Shown in pieces: positions 23,601-55,800 of a stretch of 64,000 nt of DNA (position 1 is its first letter; each line of letters starts with the position of its first letter). Source of the stretch: Nematostella vectensis (taxonomy: Eukaryota; Cnidaria; Anthozoa; Actiniaria; Edwardsiidae); the NCBI RefSeq assembly GCF_932526225.1, contig NC_064034.1, positions 5,380,001 through 5,444,000 of the forward strand. The letters run 5' to 3'. The notes below the pieces were generated by a model. It saw only the letters and a list, made by a program, of their open reading frames with translations, did not search any database and had not been told where the DNA came from. Position numbers and translations under genes: made by a program.

Positions 23601-26600
23601 ATAAGATGGGTACCATCATCTGTAAAAACCAGACATGTCACCCTCTGGTAATGACGCGCAATCACTGCATGAAGCCTGCCTGTTCCAACCTTAAATATGC
23701 AATCACAAGGTAAAATGTAAACATCTGTGGCTTGAAATACCCAGTTCTAAGAAAACACACTGTTAATGAAGACAGTTTTATTTAGCCAAATGGTATCCCT
23801 TTTTGTTTCATTGCCACTGTACTCTTCAATATTATAACTACCCCTAGAAAAAACCCTTGAAAGCAAGTGAGCCTCAACAGAAGACAATGGGCAAGATTAT
23901 TCTAATATGGCATTTCACTCACCTGCCAGACATATATTTTCTCTCCACAGGCAGCAACACAGTAGTTACCATCTGGGGAACAAGTTACAGCTGAAATGCG
24001 GCCAGGGCAGATCATCTTCATGTGGAGCTGTTCCTAAAAAAATATCCATGAAGAAATATTATAGATTAAAACTTTGAGCAGCCAGATTTTGTGTTTTAGC
24101 TTTGAATTATGTTGCAGCATGGAATTGGGTGCCCTCTTATTTTTGGCATTTTTTTCTCTTATTGCAACCCTCACAATTCTTCCCCTGGATCTGCCACTCT
24201 ATGAGCCACAATAGGCGACTTGATCACATGACCTTTCTGGGTGGCAAATTCAAAACAATATAATCAGAGAACGATGGAAAAAATCTTTAAATAAAATTAA
24301 ACCCTTTCTAGAAAAAAAAGGATTCTGGCTTTTTTCGTTAGCACTGAATAAGTTGCTTTTTTGCAGTTATTTTGCTGCTAAAAGCCTGAGCGCATTCTCG
24401 TGATCTCTTAGCGCAAGTCCCCTTAGCCCATTTGCCTAATATATGCATTGAAAAAGATTTTATCCTACCATTATACTATGCAGAAAGTGATAGCACCATC
24501 AAGCCAGTGGCTTAACTTCTTGTTTTTTCCCATGTTGACATGAGAGGGGATACTTGAGAGAAAATATTAATTGGTATTTTAGGGGTTTGCCGAAAGAGGC
24601 TCTACAAGCCAACATTTTCTAGATTATATAATACTTTCGACTTCTATTCTAAACAAAACGCTTTGACAATTTGTCATTTTAGACTTTGTTAACCTCTCTA
24701 TGTTTTGGTATTTTATAGGGTTAAATTGTGACAGTTCACGGAAAAAAACAAACTCGTGGGTTTGCCGTTTCGCGGAATATAAACGGATTGCTCGCGATAG
24801 CGAAACGGAAAGTTTGCGCTCACGTAACGGAAAGCCCTAAACCCAAAACTGAATGTTCGCGCTCGAGTAACGGAAAGACCCTAGACCCAAAACAGATTGT
24901 TCCCACTCGCGTAATGGAAAGACCCTAGAGCAAAAACGGCAAGCTTGCGCTCGCTAGAAATTTGAGCATAAGGCGACTCCAAACTTTCAATAAATTTAAT
25001 GTATGCTCGATTTAAGAACAATAGCGCTTGCCGACTTTCTCGACAAGCATGTGTGCTTCAAATCGCATTGATCTAGCTTCCTTTCTACGAATGTGCATAA
25101 GCCAAAACTTTTGAACAGTGGGTAGCCGTTTTTCGACAAAGATTTGTAATAAACATGGCTAATGATTCGAAGGAAAGAATGTCTCTTCATCGGGTTTATT
25201 TTTACGAATGTGCGAAAGCTGCTTAGCAATGAAGGAATGTCGATCTTTTATTTTCATCGTTTTAACTGTTACGAATGTGCAAACTTTTGATCAGAAATTT
25301 TTAACAGCGGGGAGTTATCACTTCGACAAAGACTTGAAATAAACAAACCATGGATATTAATTTGAGAGAAAGAAGTAGATCTCTTCATCGAGTATTTCTA
25401 CGAAAGTGAAAAAGCCAAAACTTTTGAATAGCTAGATCGATGAATTTTTTTAATCAAGCACAATCAACAAGGAGAGACAAGGTTGATTGTCGATTATATG
25501 TTCTTTCAGCGATGCATTGTAAATGTAAATAAGGCCGAAAATATCATGTATGATTATTTGCTAATAGTAACTAAATAGTATTGATTTCAAATGTGTTTGA
25601 ACTCTTTTACTGTATTGCATTGTAAGAATAAGTGCGAATGCTGCACTACGAACTCCTGTATCTTGGTTGTTCTTGCTTAAACAACACCGAAACCGAAACA
25701 CTAAAACCGGTCAAATAAATCACTAATCTTAGCCGCGCTACTGGATTCACACAGGAATGACTAAGAAATCCTTAGTCTATGTACTTTAGGGATAAATGCG
25801 GTGTTAGTTACGTAGGGTTTTGTGATGTATTGAAGGAATAAGTGCGAAAGTTGTGCTTCGAACTGGTGTAAGTCAGCCAAAGTTTTCTTTTAAACAACGC
25901 CGAAACCGAAGCACGAAAACCGGTCAAATAAATCACTAATCTTAGCCGCGCTACTGGATTCACACAGGAATGACTAAGAAATCCTTAGTCTATGTACTTC
26001 AGGGAGAAATGCGGTGTTAGTTACGTTGGGTTTTGTGATGTATTGAAGGAATAAGTGCGAAAGTTGTGCTTCGAACTGGTGTAAGTCGGCCAAAGTTTTC
26101 TTTTAAACAACGCCGAAACCAAAGCACGAAAACCGGTCAAATTAATCACTAATATTAGCTGCACTACTGGATTCACACAGAAATGACTAAGAAATCCTTA
26201 GTCAATGTATTTCAGGGATAAATGCGGTGTTAGTTACGTAGGGTTTTGTTATGTATTGAAGGAATAAGTGTGAAAGTTGTGCTTCCAACTGGTGTAAGTT
26301 GGCCGAAGTTTTTTGTTAAACAACGCTGAAACCGAAACATGAAAACCGGTCAAATAAATCACTAATCTTAGCCGCGCTATTGTATTCACACAGGAATGAC
26401 TTAGAAATCCTTAGTTTATGTACTTCAGGGATAAATGCGGTGTTAGTTATGTAGGGATTTGTGATGTATTGAAGTATTGGAGGAATAAGTGCGAAAGTTG
26501 TGCTCGAACTCCGAAAAATCGACGTAAATGCTTCACCGATGCTTGGCTGAGTTGTACGACATCAATCGACTTTGTAAGCTCGCGCTCGCGTAACGGAAAG

Positions 26601-27128
26601 CATGCTCTTGCTAAACGGATAGTTCGCGCTCGCGTAATGGAAAGCTTGCTCTTTCTAAACGGATAGTTTGCGCTCGCATAACGGAAACTTCGCATTTGCG
26701 AAGCGGATTAAAGCTGTATGCAAATGAAGCCATGTTTGGTTTTCTCGTGAACCGTCACATTTTTACTTCTGGGATAAGTATATTTTAGGGCATCATTTTT
26801 TAGAGTGCATGTATTTTAAGGGATATTTTTCAAATTTCCCCCAAAGAATGCAGCTCAGAATGCAAGCGGAATTTACATAATCTAATATCAGAGAATGGTT
26901 ACTTTATTGATTAAAAAAAGTTACCTTTGCCACGTTCCACACGTGCAAGATCGGTTTACCCATCTGCGCCCCGAGTACGTACTGACTTCCCAACAAACTC
27001 AGCCCGTGAGCCAAGCAGCTACCTGTTTTGTACGTTTTAATCTGCATTCCGGACGATATACTCCACACAGAGACGCAGAACGACTCCCCCGAACTGTCGG
27101 TTGTTAGAGCGATCTCCATGTCCGCCAT
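20610..27128 (-). CDS. WDR18: WD repeat protein 18 (Ipi3/WDR18), Rix1 complex subunit
   Basis: Ten exons on the minus strand: 27128-26925, 24033-23923, 23689-23556, 23267-23111, 22553-22410, 22321-22263, 21585-21461, 21353-21175, 21109-21071, 20771-20610. They give 437 aa, close to the ~432 aa of the human protein. Family landmarks are the N-terminus [79 protein letters not shown] and a C-terminal coiled segment ([20 protein letters not shown]). WD repeats form a beta propeller. The family acts in the nucleolus with PELP1, TEX10 and SENP3 in 60S subunit maturation (established knowledge). Intron 4 has a GC donor (23110-23109) required by the frame. The gene is divergent from ERCC4. Its introns carry an inverted-repeat element (intron 1) and a foldback (intron 6). 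Confidence 0.95.
21766..22026. mobile_element. Foldback element (WDR18 intron 6)
   Basis: The left end is AAGGCCTGGCTAAACTAGGC, then GACATGTCGAGCG. The right end is CGACATGTCACCTAGTTTAA, then CAAGGCCT, its near reverse complement. Internal copies of the same words (CTCCTAGTTTAGCCACC, GGTGGCTAAACTAGG) make a second inner inverted pair. About 260 bp, non-coding. Confidence 0.7.
24727..26759. mobile_element. 2.03-kb inverted-repeat element with internal satellite (WDR18 intron 1)
   Basis: The left terminus is TGTGACAGTTCACGGAAAAA. The right terminus is the reverse complement of TGTGACGGTTCACGAGAAAA. Just inside each end is a zone of CGCTCGCGTAACGGAAAG-type subrepeats (24760-24960 and 26575-26700). 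The middle holds a 213-bp tandem array. No transposase reading frame is visible. I read it as a large non-autonomous DNA transposon whose target duplication I could not define. Confidence 0.65.
25613..26500 (+). repeat. 213-bp tandem array inside the WDR18 intron 1 element
   Basis: The marker word GTATTGAAGG starts at 25827, 26040, 26253 and 26466, exactly 213 bp apart, and a diverged first unit begins near 25613. Each unit contains GGAATAAGTGCGAAAGTTGT, AACGCCGAAACCGAAGCACG, AAAACCGGTCAAATAAATCA and TGACTAAGAAATCCTTAGTC, the last being a small palindrome. Confidence 0.9.
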
Positions 27129-27394
27129 GTTGGAAATTTACTTGAGCCTGCGTATGATGTAAATATTGCTCAGCAGTATCTCCTCCACAGGAAACCCGCC
27201 CCTGATAACACCACTATTTTCAGTGTATTTTGAAAATCTGCGTCGCTTTTCCATTACACTTCAGACTATAAAAATCTGTTAGAAATATATCTGATAAAAC
27301 AAGTTTGAGTATAGTTTTCGGTAAACAATAAAGACAGAAATCTAAATCTACAGTATACACAGGGAGCCCCTCACAACATGCGAAAGATTTCAAA
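27129..27394. promoter_or_regulatory. Divergent promoter region of WDR18 and ERCC4
   Basis: Only 266 bp separate the two start codons, which are read in opposite directions. Both ATGs sit in an ATGGCGG word (CAACATGGCGGACATGG for WDR18; CAAAATGGCGGACGG for ERCC4) that resembles the YY1-type AANATGGCGG motif of housekeeping promoters. There is no clear TATA box in the expected place, although TATAAAAA occurs near 27266. The two genes likely share one open promoter; this is inference from spacing. Confidence 0.6.
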
Positions 27395-47037
<19,643 letters not shown>

Positions 47038-48082
47038 TGACGTCATAGCTCGAATTGCTTTCACGTGGATGTAGCCGGGTGAAACAAGCATCTTCAGTTC
47101 CGCCGAAACCAATGGAAGCGATATGCTGCGGCAGCTAGAATCGACAATGGTAGAACCACGTCAAGCATGAACATAACTTGTTCATAGCAATAACCATAAC
47201 AGTCAACACGTTATTAATTATACTATTTCTTATGTAACACAAAAACTACGCTAATAGAATAAAAAAAAACTAACTTTTGAACTCCGATGATTCGATGAAA
47301 GATAGTAATAGATTTGGTTTGTCAATTTTAATCGGGTCACTCACATTTAGTTTAGGGTGTGATTTAGGTCAGATTTTCTTGAAACCCCACTGGTAAATTT
47401 AACTTACCTAAATGCATCTGCATTGAATCTTGGTCCCAGCTTACAGTTGTTTTGCTGTTTGGACTCTCTGGCTCTAGTGTAAATTGCATAGACTCGTATA
47501 TTATAACCACTCCCAGTACAAAAAGATTAACAGATAAATGACGGTGCATGGGTATTATCTTGCCCCCCCCTTTCTGAGACATAAAATATTAAAAATAAAC
47601 AGCCATAAGCTCCACTCTTAACCGCCACGCTTAGCTTCCCTTCCTCCTCTTCCAACCAAAATCTTATAAAAATCTAATAAAACGCACATATTTACCCGGG
47701 AGTCCTTAACATGTCTGGCTCTCCGGGATGGTGCAGCCGTGCCCCGCCTACTAATAACAGTGAATTCAGGAGTGTATTAAAAGGCACAGTGATTATAGGA
47801 ACAGGTTTTAGCCCCTATAGTACAAACGTCAAGAGAACCGTGACGAAAAAGTTTCTGTTCGATCAAAATCATTTTACTTATTCTCAGCTCCTAACCACTA
47901 ATAATAGCATCATATAATTTTAAGTTAGTATACGAAACAGTACGTATATAAACTCATTTTAATGATTTTTACTCTGACTCATAATTTTCGCGCTATTTAC
48001 CTGTCATGTAAAAAACAAATTATCTCAAATTACAATCGTAAGCACACGACAGACCTAGAATTTACGACAATCAATCTACTGT
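47038..48082. other. Intergenic spacer, ERCC4 3' end to orphan gene
   Basis: Begins with the ERCC4 3' UTR (AATAAA at 47258-47263). The rest is AT-rich with no supported feature. The two flanking genes are convergent. Confidence 0.5.
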
Positions 48083-48628
48083 CTACATTTGCGAACAGTT
48101 TCCCTTTTCATGTTTGCTTGGTTTGTCGGAGGATCTCCCCGAAAGCTTTAAGCTCAGCGTTCCCTTTATCGTGTCAATAATTTGGTTCAATACGGCCTCG
48201 CGCTCACCGACATCTTCCTTTGACAATTCATCATTCAATAGATCAGGATTTATCGGGAAAACCCTTTTGTTGTCAAATCCAGGGGGAATATAATCTACAA
48301 GAATCTTTCTCCCAAATTGTACCACAATCAGTCTTTCCAATAAGGATTTCTTTTCGATGTGTTCCTGTACTAGTTTTCCGTTGAACACTACAAATTCGCC
48401 TGTTTTCTCGCAGGTTTTGCTTTTGATGAATTCATAGGACTGTTTCGAGGATACTAGGAGCACACAGCCTGTGTTTGTCAACTCGTTGTTGGTGTCTAAG
48501 TCTGCTGCGATTATCTCTTCCTCGGTGGTTAAATTCACTCCACTTCCTATCTTGACTTGAAGATAATCCCTGAGTTTTTTGCTGTCCTTCGTGTCGCTTT
48601 TTGTGAACAGAACCAGCACTTTCGACAT
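48083..48628 (-). CDS. Single-exon hypothetical protein, 181 aa
   Basis: An uninterrupted frame on the minus strand. I start it at the ATG at 48628 (ACAATGTCG, A at -3) because the codons upstream offer only GTG. The protein begins MSKVLVLFTKSDTKDSKKLR. It alternates hydrophobic strands (TGCVLLVSS, RLIVVQFGRKILVDYIPPGF) with charged helices, and ends in a Lys/Ser-rich tail (SGRSSDKPSKHEKGNCSQM). There is no signal peptide or membrane segment. The strand-helix rhythm recalls TIR/SEFIR-like alpha/beta folds, but no diagnostic residue proves it. Codon use looks protein-like. It could be a retrocopy or a lineage-specific gene. Confidence 0.55.
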   Translation of the reverse strand: MSKVLVLFTKSDTKDSKKLRDYLQVKIGSGVNLTTEEEIIAADLDTNNELTNTGCVLLVSSKQSYEFIKSKTCEKTGEFVVFNGKLVQEHIEKKSLLERLIVVQFGRKILVDYIPPGFDNKRVFPINPDLLNDELSKEDVGEREAVLNQIIDTIKGTLSLKLSGRSSDKPSKHEKGNCSQM

Positions 48629-48868
48629 TGTTGTAACGGCGGATACCTTCGTAAAAGACACAAATCCCCATTTAGAATATATACATAACAGAGAATATTA
48701 ACCTTTGCTAATAAATTTAAGGTCAAAACATTGGTCTCCATTAAAAACATTGCGGTTTCGTTTCATTTTTACCTTGATAAAAATCACGGATTCTGTTAGT
48801 CGGTAAGGTACGCAAAACGTTACATCTCAAATGGAACTCACCATGCCGAGTATGAGGATTACAATAAT

Positions 48869-49509
48869 TCAACATCTATTTTGAAAGACAATTATTTCCT
48901 GAAGAAGGTGTGAAATGAAATCGCTCACAATATCCCCTTTGTTTTGAGGGAGAAATTTCGCTGGGGGTATTAACCAATCAGAGCGCGGCTGCGTTCTTTA
49001 CGGCTGCACCTGTTCGCATAGAGACAACGCATGCGCTATGCGTGCTGAATGATCACAATAGATAAAAACATTCTGACTGAAACATGCGTATCATTGAGTT
49101 GAGCTATTATTTCTCCTTTTAACGAAAATAAGAAAAGCATTACAAAAAGTTAGTGATTTATTTAAACTGAAATCACCGTTAAACTGAAATCGCCTTGTTG
49201 AGATGGAAACAACATCTATTTTAAAAGACAATTATTCCCTGAAGAAGGTGTGAAGTGAGGAAGATAGTTCGCTGGGGGTATTAACCAATCAGAGCGCGGC
49301 TGCGTTCTTTCTACGGCTGCGCAAGAGACAACGCGTGCTCTATGCGAGCTGAATGATGATAAAAACATTCTGACTAAAACATGCGTATCATTAAGTTGAG
49401 CTATTATTTCTACTTTTTGACGAAAATAAGAAACGCATTACGAGAAGTTTGTGTGATTTATATAAACTTAAATCACCTTGAAACTGAAATCGCCTTGTTG
49501 AGATGGAAA
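48869..49509 (+). repeat. Tandem duplication of ~330 bp
   Basis: Copy 1 (about 48869-49208) and copy 2 (about 49209-49509) share AACATCTATTTT.AAAGACAA, CCTGAAGAAGGTGTGAA, GGGGGTATTAACCAATCAGA, GCGCGGCTGCGTTCTTT and CTGAAATCGCCTTGTTGAGA. Copy 2 lacks ~30 bp near its start. AACCAATCAGA is a CCAAT-box-like word. Confidence 0.85.
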
Positions 49510-51659
49510 CAAATAAGGAAATAAATACGATTTTTTATATAAAAATGTAGAAGGCAAATGATAAGTAAAAGCTATTGAAATATTTCTAGGTTATGTAATT
49601 GTCAAGCTTTGTGTTTACAGACGGTAACAAAAACTATATAGATGGTCTCGATGTGGGTTGCATAACTGTAAACAATCATAATGATTTTGGCTGTTTTTGT
49701 GCTAATATTGAGTTATGTAGGCATTTCACAGCTAATAGTAATTTTCAATGACATGTAACAATTAAAATTTCGTCCTTTATATGACACTAAATCAAATTTA
49801 AAGAAATCGGTTTCGTACAATCAATAAACTATCAAAGGTCTCGTAAAGGAGAAAGATGTCACGAATTAAAGCTATTATTGGTGAAAACAAACTTGGTCTC
49901 ATCACAGACACTGTTAGCTTGCTATGTTCAACGCGCTTTGGTGTTTCTTCGACCCGCTAGTCAACCATTCGAAACAAATGCGCGAAGTGCCATAGCTATT
50001 CGACAAAATACTTACAGTCCTGACAGAGAAACCTTGCTTGCTCTATGACGTACCTGGGGAGATGGCGTGAAGTGTCTAGGGCGCTAGAAGGGGAAAATAG
50101 CACACGGTATGAAAAACACTGTTTCAAAACGGAACAAACCAGGACAACTGAACCATTGTGCTCCTCACTCGCCGTGGCCGCTTTTCGGTTGTGATGAGTT
50201 CCTCTATGGGACCTATATTGTGCGCTGTAGCATAAGTTTAACCGTGCACGAATGGCTGCATTATTTGATTGATGCTATGTATTGATAACACATAGCTGGA
50301 GATCAAACACAACACAAGCATATTAGTCTATTTTCTAGAGCTTAGCCCAATTCGTCAATAGGGCTCACTAAACAGCCTCACAGGGATTAGAGCCTCTTAG
50401 CGCTTCTTGAATGTCTACGTCGAACAAAGCAACAATTATCTAGCTTTTTGATCCGATTCTTGTGTAAGAAAATGCGCAATGCTTAGCCAAAGATGTACTC
50501 ATGATACTTGTGGATATCCCTACTTACCAGAAATCAGTCTAGGCTCAAAGAACAAGTAAAGTTGTGTGCCAAGCTATGTCTCCGAACAGAGTGTCCTGCA
50601 ATCTTGAGGAACGGTAGCACAAGCAAACACGACGCAGAGGAGATGTACACGACTTGTATAAGGCAGAGGTGTAAAGGCGCTACCGCCTGGCCAGCGATGA
50701 CGGACAAATATCTAGTCGCGCGCCCCCACTCCATGCCAGCCTGATCAGCGGTTGCTATGTTACCTATTATTACGATATGTATTGCATTTCTAAAAGAGAC
50801 AATCATGGTCTCTTGATTACTAGCTCTATAAAGTGCTTCCACGACAACAAACAAGTTGTTCGTAAGTATTTCATATACCTCAATAACTTAGACTCGTTAC
50901 AGAACATCTTATCATTAAGGTTTTCAGTAGCAAGCTGAGAATTCTAATAAGTCGTCTTTAAAAAGGATATCCCCGTCAAATAATATATCTAGTTTTATAG
51001 ATAAAATAAACCATATACTGAAAGTGCTGATGAAGAGAAAGGAAACACCGTTTTGTTCCAAATGTTTATTATCGGAGGCTTAATTTTCTTAGAGAAAAGA
51101 TCGAAGGGGCGTAACCCCCTGCAGAGCTCCATATTTGGTTATCCTTTCCCGCCATTTTCGCGAGGGGAAGTTAGGTATTTTATGAGAGTATCTAAATCGG
51201 GTATTTTTATTAATTTGTTTTTAGGAAAGTAAGCTTCCGATGATACATATTTTTCCCAAAACAGTGTTTCCTTCTCCTCAGCAGCATTTTTTTTGGTTAC
51301 AGGTTTGGGCGTATATATTTATAAAATGTCATTTTTGCTTATGTAGGTGGCTGCAAAACGGGTTGAATTAAAAGCCTAAAATCTGACTCTATCTGACAAT
51401 ATCGCAAAATCCCAGATCAGCTGATGGAAATGGATGCTTTTATTCACACTGGCAACCAGGGGTGGATCCAGTCCTTTGAGCGGTTCAAATCTATTATGAA
51501 AGATTGTGTAGGATAAATTCTGATTTTAGTAATTGTAGTTAGCGAATATAGAAGTTTAGATATTTAGTATAGCTAGAAGGCAATGTTATGAAAGTTTAAT
51601 ATTCTAGCTGTAGGAATTAACAGATTTACACTGGTCGTAGACATTTCGCAGTAATAACT

Positions 51660-51840
51660 CTTGGCAGGGCCGTAGCTGGGGGTGGGGCACTATACACGTG
51701 TCCCCACAATATTTTCAAAAAATAATAAGGAGTGAACAGTAGGGGCATGGCTGGGCTCCCAATAATTTTTTATGTTTCTGTATCGTGCCCCTCGAGCAGA
51801 TAGAGGTACATTAGCCAACTAACCGCCCCCCCATATCTAG
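51660..51840. repeat. Dispersed GTAGGGGCGTGGC element, copy 4
   Basis: GGGCCGTAGCTGGGGGTGGG starts it. Then come AATAAGGAGTGAACAGTAGG, GGCATGGCTGGGC and TTTTTATGTTTCTGTA. It is the same family as copies 1-3, here in intergenic DNA. Confidence 0.6.
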
Positions 51841-52874
51841 TGAGCCTCTGGTACCCAGGGTACCCCATATCAATCTATCAATCAATGGCAGTCGATTTTC
51901 TGAATTTCCCGGCGGCGCGCGGGAACCCTGTGATGTTCTAAAAACCGTAGGCCCTTATTTTCAATATGGCGGCTTGTAAAATCGTAGTAAGCACGAATTC
52001 CTGCAAGTTTACGTGGAAATTCTCAACGAACACAGTTCAAAGGCGACAAAAAAGCGAACTAAATGATTGGAGCGGGCTTCCAAATGTGATATGTAATGTC
52101 CTAGTAAGAAAATGACCGAGCGAGCTAGAAAAATGACAAAAAAATAATAGGACCTAGATAGATAATATGCCAAATATCAGACTCTCCTTTCATCTTGTGG
52201 TAGTAATTTGGTAGATCAGGCGTCTTTCTGTTGTACAGTTTCCAGCAATTCTTACCCATGCAATACTGTCATCGTGTGTATTTTTAGCCGCAGCCCCACC
52301 ACTTTTTGCTACAGAAACAAGTCAGATACTATGATTTATTCCTTGTTCCTTTTTCAATATGATATTTGTGATATGGTGTCTGCCCACCACACTTTTGAAC
52401 ATGCTCAGAGTGTTGGGCGAGTTGAGCCTAGCGGAAGTTATGGGCCTCCTGTAGATTATATTTGGAACGCCTTGCAAAAATCTTATTGATTGTCAAATTT
52501 ATCTTATTGATCATTTTGATGCACTACTAGTTTAAAACTTTTCATACTTATGCATTTGCAGACAGGAATACTACTAACCTTACCGATATTGCAAATCAAG
52601 TCGCATAGTGTCAGGTAGGTGAAATCAGGAGTATTTCTGGTCTTTATGTGATTTTAACTTAACTTATCTCGTGATTGCCGCGTATTTCCAAATATCACCA
52701 ACGCCCAAATGCGTTTTCTCCACTTATGGTAACTTTTATAAGCTTTTATTCTAATCGTGTTGTGATCATGTGTTCTTTTCCTTCCGATCGTACGGTGCAT
52801 TCTAGGCGATACTTATTGAAGGGTTATTTGTAAACAGCTTGAGTCCATAGCTCTTTCACGCTTGAACAGCGCAG

Positions 52875-55800
52875 ATGGCGGCGAGAGATACCAAAGGACA
52901 GTACACTGCACTGGAAATGAAAGCTAAAGAGTCTGAGAAGGAACAAGCTTCAAGTCAGTCTCACTGGCAGATTACGGGAAACCTTGAGGATGAATTTGAT
53001 AAAGACTTTTGGGTCGAGGTTGGTATTATTTTAGAATGACTTATAAGTGTTATGCTCATTATCATTTGCTGAATAAAATTTATACCAAATTTGTCGTGGA
53101 TTATATCCTTTATTATTGTACTTTATTACTCTAGTAAGCTTACCTAAGTTATCCACTATAGGCTAGGGGCCAATCTTGTAAGGATTCGATCTTTTAATGC
53201 TAAGATAATGCATAGCTATTTACCAGTCAAGCCTACTGACTGGTAAATAGCGTTTATTATTTATGAGTATAAAACGATATGCATTTTAAATAAGTAAAGT
53301 CTTTCAATGTGGATTAGCATGTGTATGTTAAAACTTTTTGCTTGGCATATGTTTGTCTATTGTTATTGTTTTGAGTTTTTATGGCAGGATGGGGCCTTGA
53401 GCTTAAATTTGTTGTATAATATCATGTAAAGGAACTATTCGACCCCTTACAAGTTTTCCCAACACCTTGAATGATTTTCAATGTTTCTCCTGGTTGCCAT
53501 TATCTTAAATATGATCTGAATAATATGGCTGCTTTAATTTTCCCTTTGTGCAAAAATGTGGTGCTGCCACAAGATGCTTGAATCCATCAGTATACAATAA
53601 GGGCTACCACATCTTTATCCCTTTTTTAAGATGGGTCTTTTAAGTGTTTTAGGTATTATCAAAGCAGATTGTCAATCCCTATTTGCATTTATACCGTCTT
53701 TGTGAATTTTATTTTTATTCTTTTATTTTTTCCCAAAAAGCCATGAAAATTAGATAATTATTGCAGGTAAGAAGGAAGTTTAAAGAAGACAATGTGAGAC
53801 CATGGTCACATGCTATGGATGAGGTCAGGGTAGCAAGATTAATCAAGCGCTTCAGAGATAATGGCTCAAAACCAGATGAAGACCCCCTTCTCATCATGTG
53901 TAGAGACTGGCCCAAGGATGAGAAGTTTAAAGGGAAGCCTGAACTCGTTGAACAACAGGTTACCTAAAGCTCTAATTATTTGTTTACAAATTATAGAAAA
54001 ATTGAGGGGTGATTTTATAATATGAATACATAGTGTAAAAAACACAGCAACAGCAAGAATGGCATTGGAGTGATGTAAATGGAGAATGGAGTGATGTAAA
54101 AAAGCATCAAATTTTTTAAAATAGCACTTTTTTCTGCAAAGCTTGGCCCTGTTTTAAGTCATTGTTGGGTGTTGCCAGTTATACAATCAACTGCACATTC
54201 TGCAAGGAATTGCAGGTAAATCAAATCTACTGCATTACCAGATAATAAGCTTTGGATTTACAGCAAGATTAAGCACCAAGAACACACCCCTTTACTTAAA
54301 CCAGAAAACAAGCTGCATTTATACAAGAAAATGTTTTTTCTGTCATTCCAGTTGAAAAAATTTGCTGAGATTCTGCTTTCTGATGACAATGATATGAACA
54401 AAGACAATAGATACGAGAGATTGAGAGACATCTCCAATGATGAAGAAAAGACCCTCCTTCACTATGCAGCTGAGCAAAACTTCTACCACTTAGCTTCTAC
54501 CCTCATGAAGTACTGTCCAGGGTTACTTGCCCTCAAGACAGAGCCTGTGCTAGCTCCAGTAAAGAAGGCTGCCATGCTCCCTGTAGAGGTTGCACTGATG
54601 AAAGAGAATGATGATGTGGCAGCGGTCATGATCAGGAGAATGAGTCACGAAAGGTAACTTCTAACAAATTTCTGAGGGGTGTTGAGGCCAGAGCCAAAGC
54701 AAAGGGAGGGCATCCTGCCGCAATATTTAAGAAATTATAAGGATATAACTTAGTAGAGGGTGATGTGCCTCCCCCCTAGTTTTTCCAAAATGTCTTGGTG
54801 GCTGCTGCCTTTACTATTCAAATATGATTTCCTGCATACACTAGGCTCACACATGCCCTCTTACTCCACCAATAGTTATATTATTGTTGCCTAAACATTG
54901 TTTTGTTTTTGATTTTCGTATAGGATCCAGAGCTTATTTTTCTGGAGACCAGATAATCCGTTGCAGTCTCCAAGACCATCTTTGTTCAGTTTCCAGAAAA
55001 TCCTAGCAAGTAGTAAAATGAAGGTACTACAGTCAGATCCAACAACTTTTCGAATTGTTCAATTAGCCATTCCAGTACATCCCATCACACTTGCTGGTGA
55101 TATTTCTTCTTTTTTTTTTTAGAAATCCTCTGTGGCCATCTTAGACTGTATGGTAAACCCACACTGGCCTTTTCTTCCTGAACGCAAGGGCAACTATGAC
55201 TGTGAAGAAGAGGAGGATGCCATTGAGGGTGCATGGGGGACTATACCAGATGATCCTCTAGACTATCACTTCTTCTACCATGTGATTGATGGGGACTGCG
55301 AGGGACGCCCACCAAAGATCCCAGATGACGATACTCCTAAGAAAATGATTAATAACACATTCTTTAACAGAAAGTCAAGGTCTTGTTTGAATGTTATAGC
55401 CAAAAGTAAGAATATGGTATGTAGTATTTATGTGGGGTGAGGATTGTTGGGAGAAGAAGGTTTTTATTTTTTATTTATTCTTCCTAGGATGCCATCCAGC
55501 ACCCAGTTGTTAGAATGTTGATAAGTGCAAAGTGGAAAGCTTATGGACATTTTATTTTATGGTAAGAAAGTATACAAGCACAAGTTGCAATCCAGTTTTT
55601 TTTCAACAAAACATGAGTGGTGAAACAACAAATGACTAAGGAAGTCTATACTCTAACAAGCTTATTTGACTGTCTACTTCACATTGCCTGCTTATTGATT
55701 TTCATCATATCCATACCAGTATCCAGGCCCTGGTGTACGTCCTATTCCTGGGCTTTCTCTCCTGTGCATTGATTCAAGGATCCACTCTTGCTGACCCCCG

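Larger units (their letters stand above)
48629..52874. other. Intergenic spacer, orphan gene to TRP-like channel
   Basis: 4.2 kb with no supported gene. It contains a tandem duplication (48869-49509) and a dispersed element (51660-51840), listed separately. Reading frames at 50508-50744, 50534-50854 and 52208-52489 lack ATG support or family resemblance. A TTCAATATGGCGGC word at 51958-51971 resembles the start context of nearby genes, but no exon follows it. Confidence 0.45.

Noticed and set aside
50508-50854. Overlapping frames on both strands in the 48.6-52.9 kb spacer
   Set aside because: Starts are GTG/TTG codons, no recognisable motifs and no splice context.
52208-52489. 93-codon frame upstream of the channel gene
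   Set aside because: Begins at TTG, has no homology, and the channel's own start has a good ATG context.
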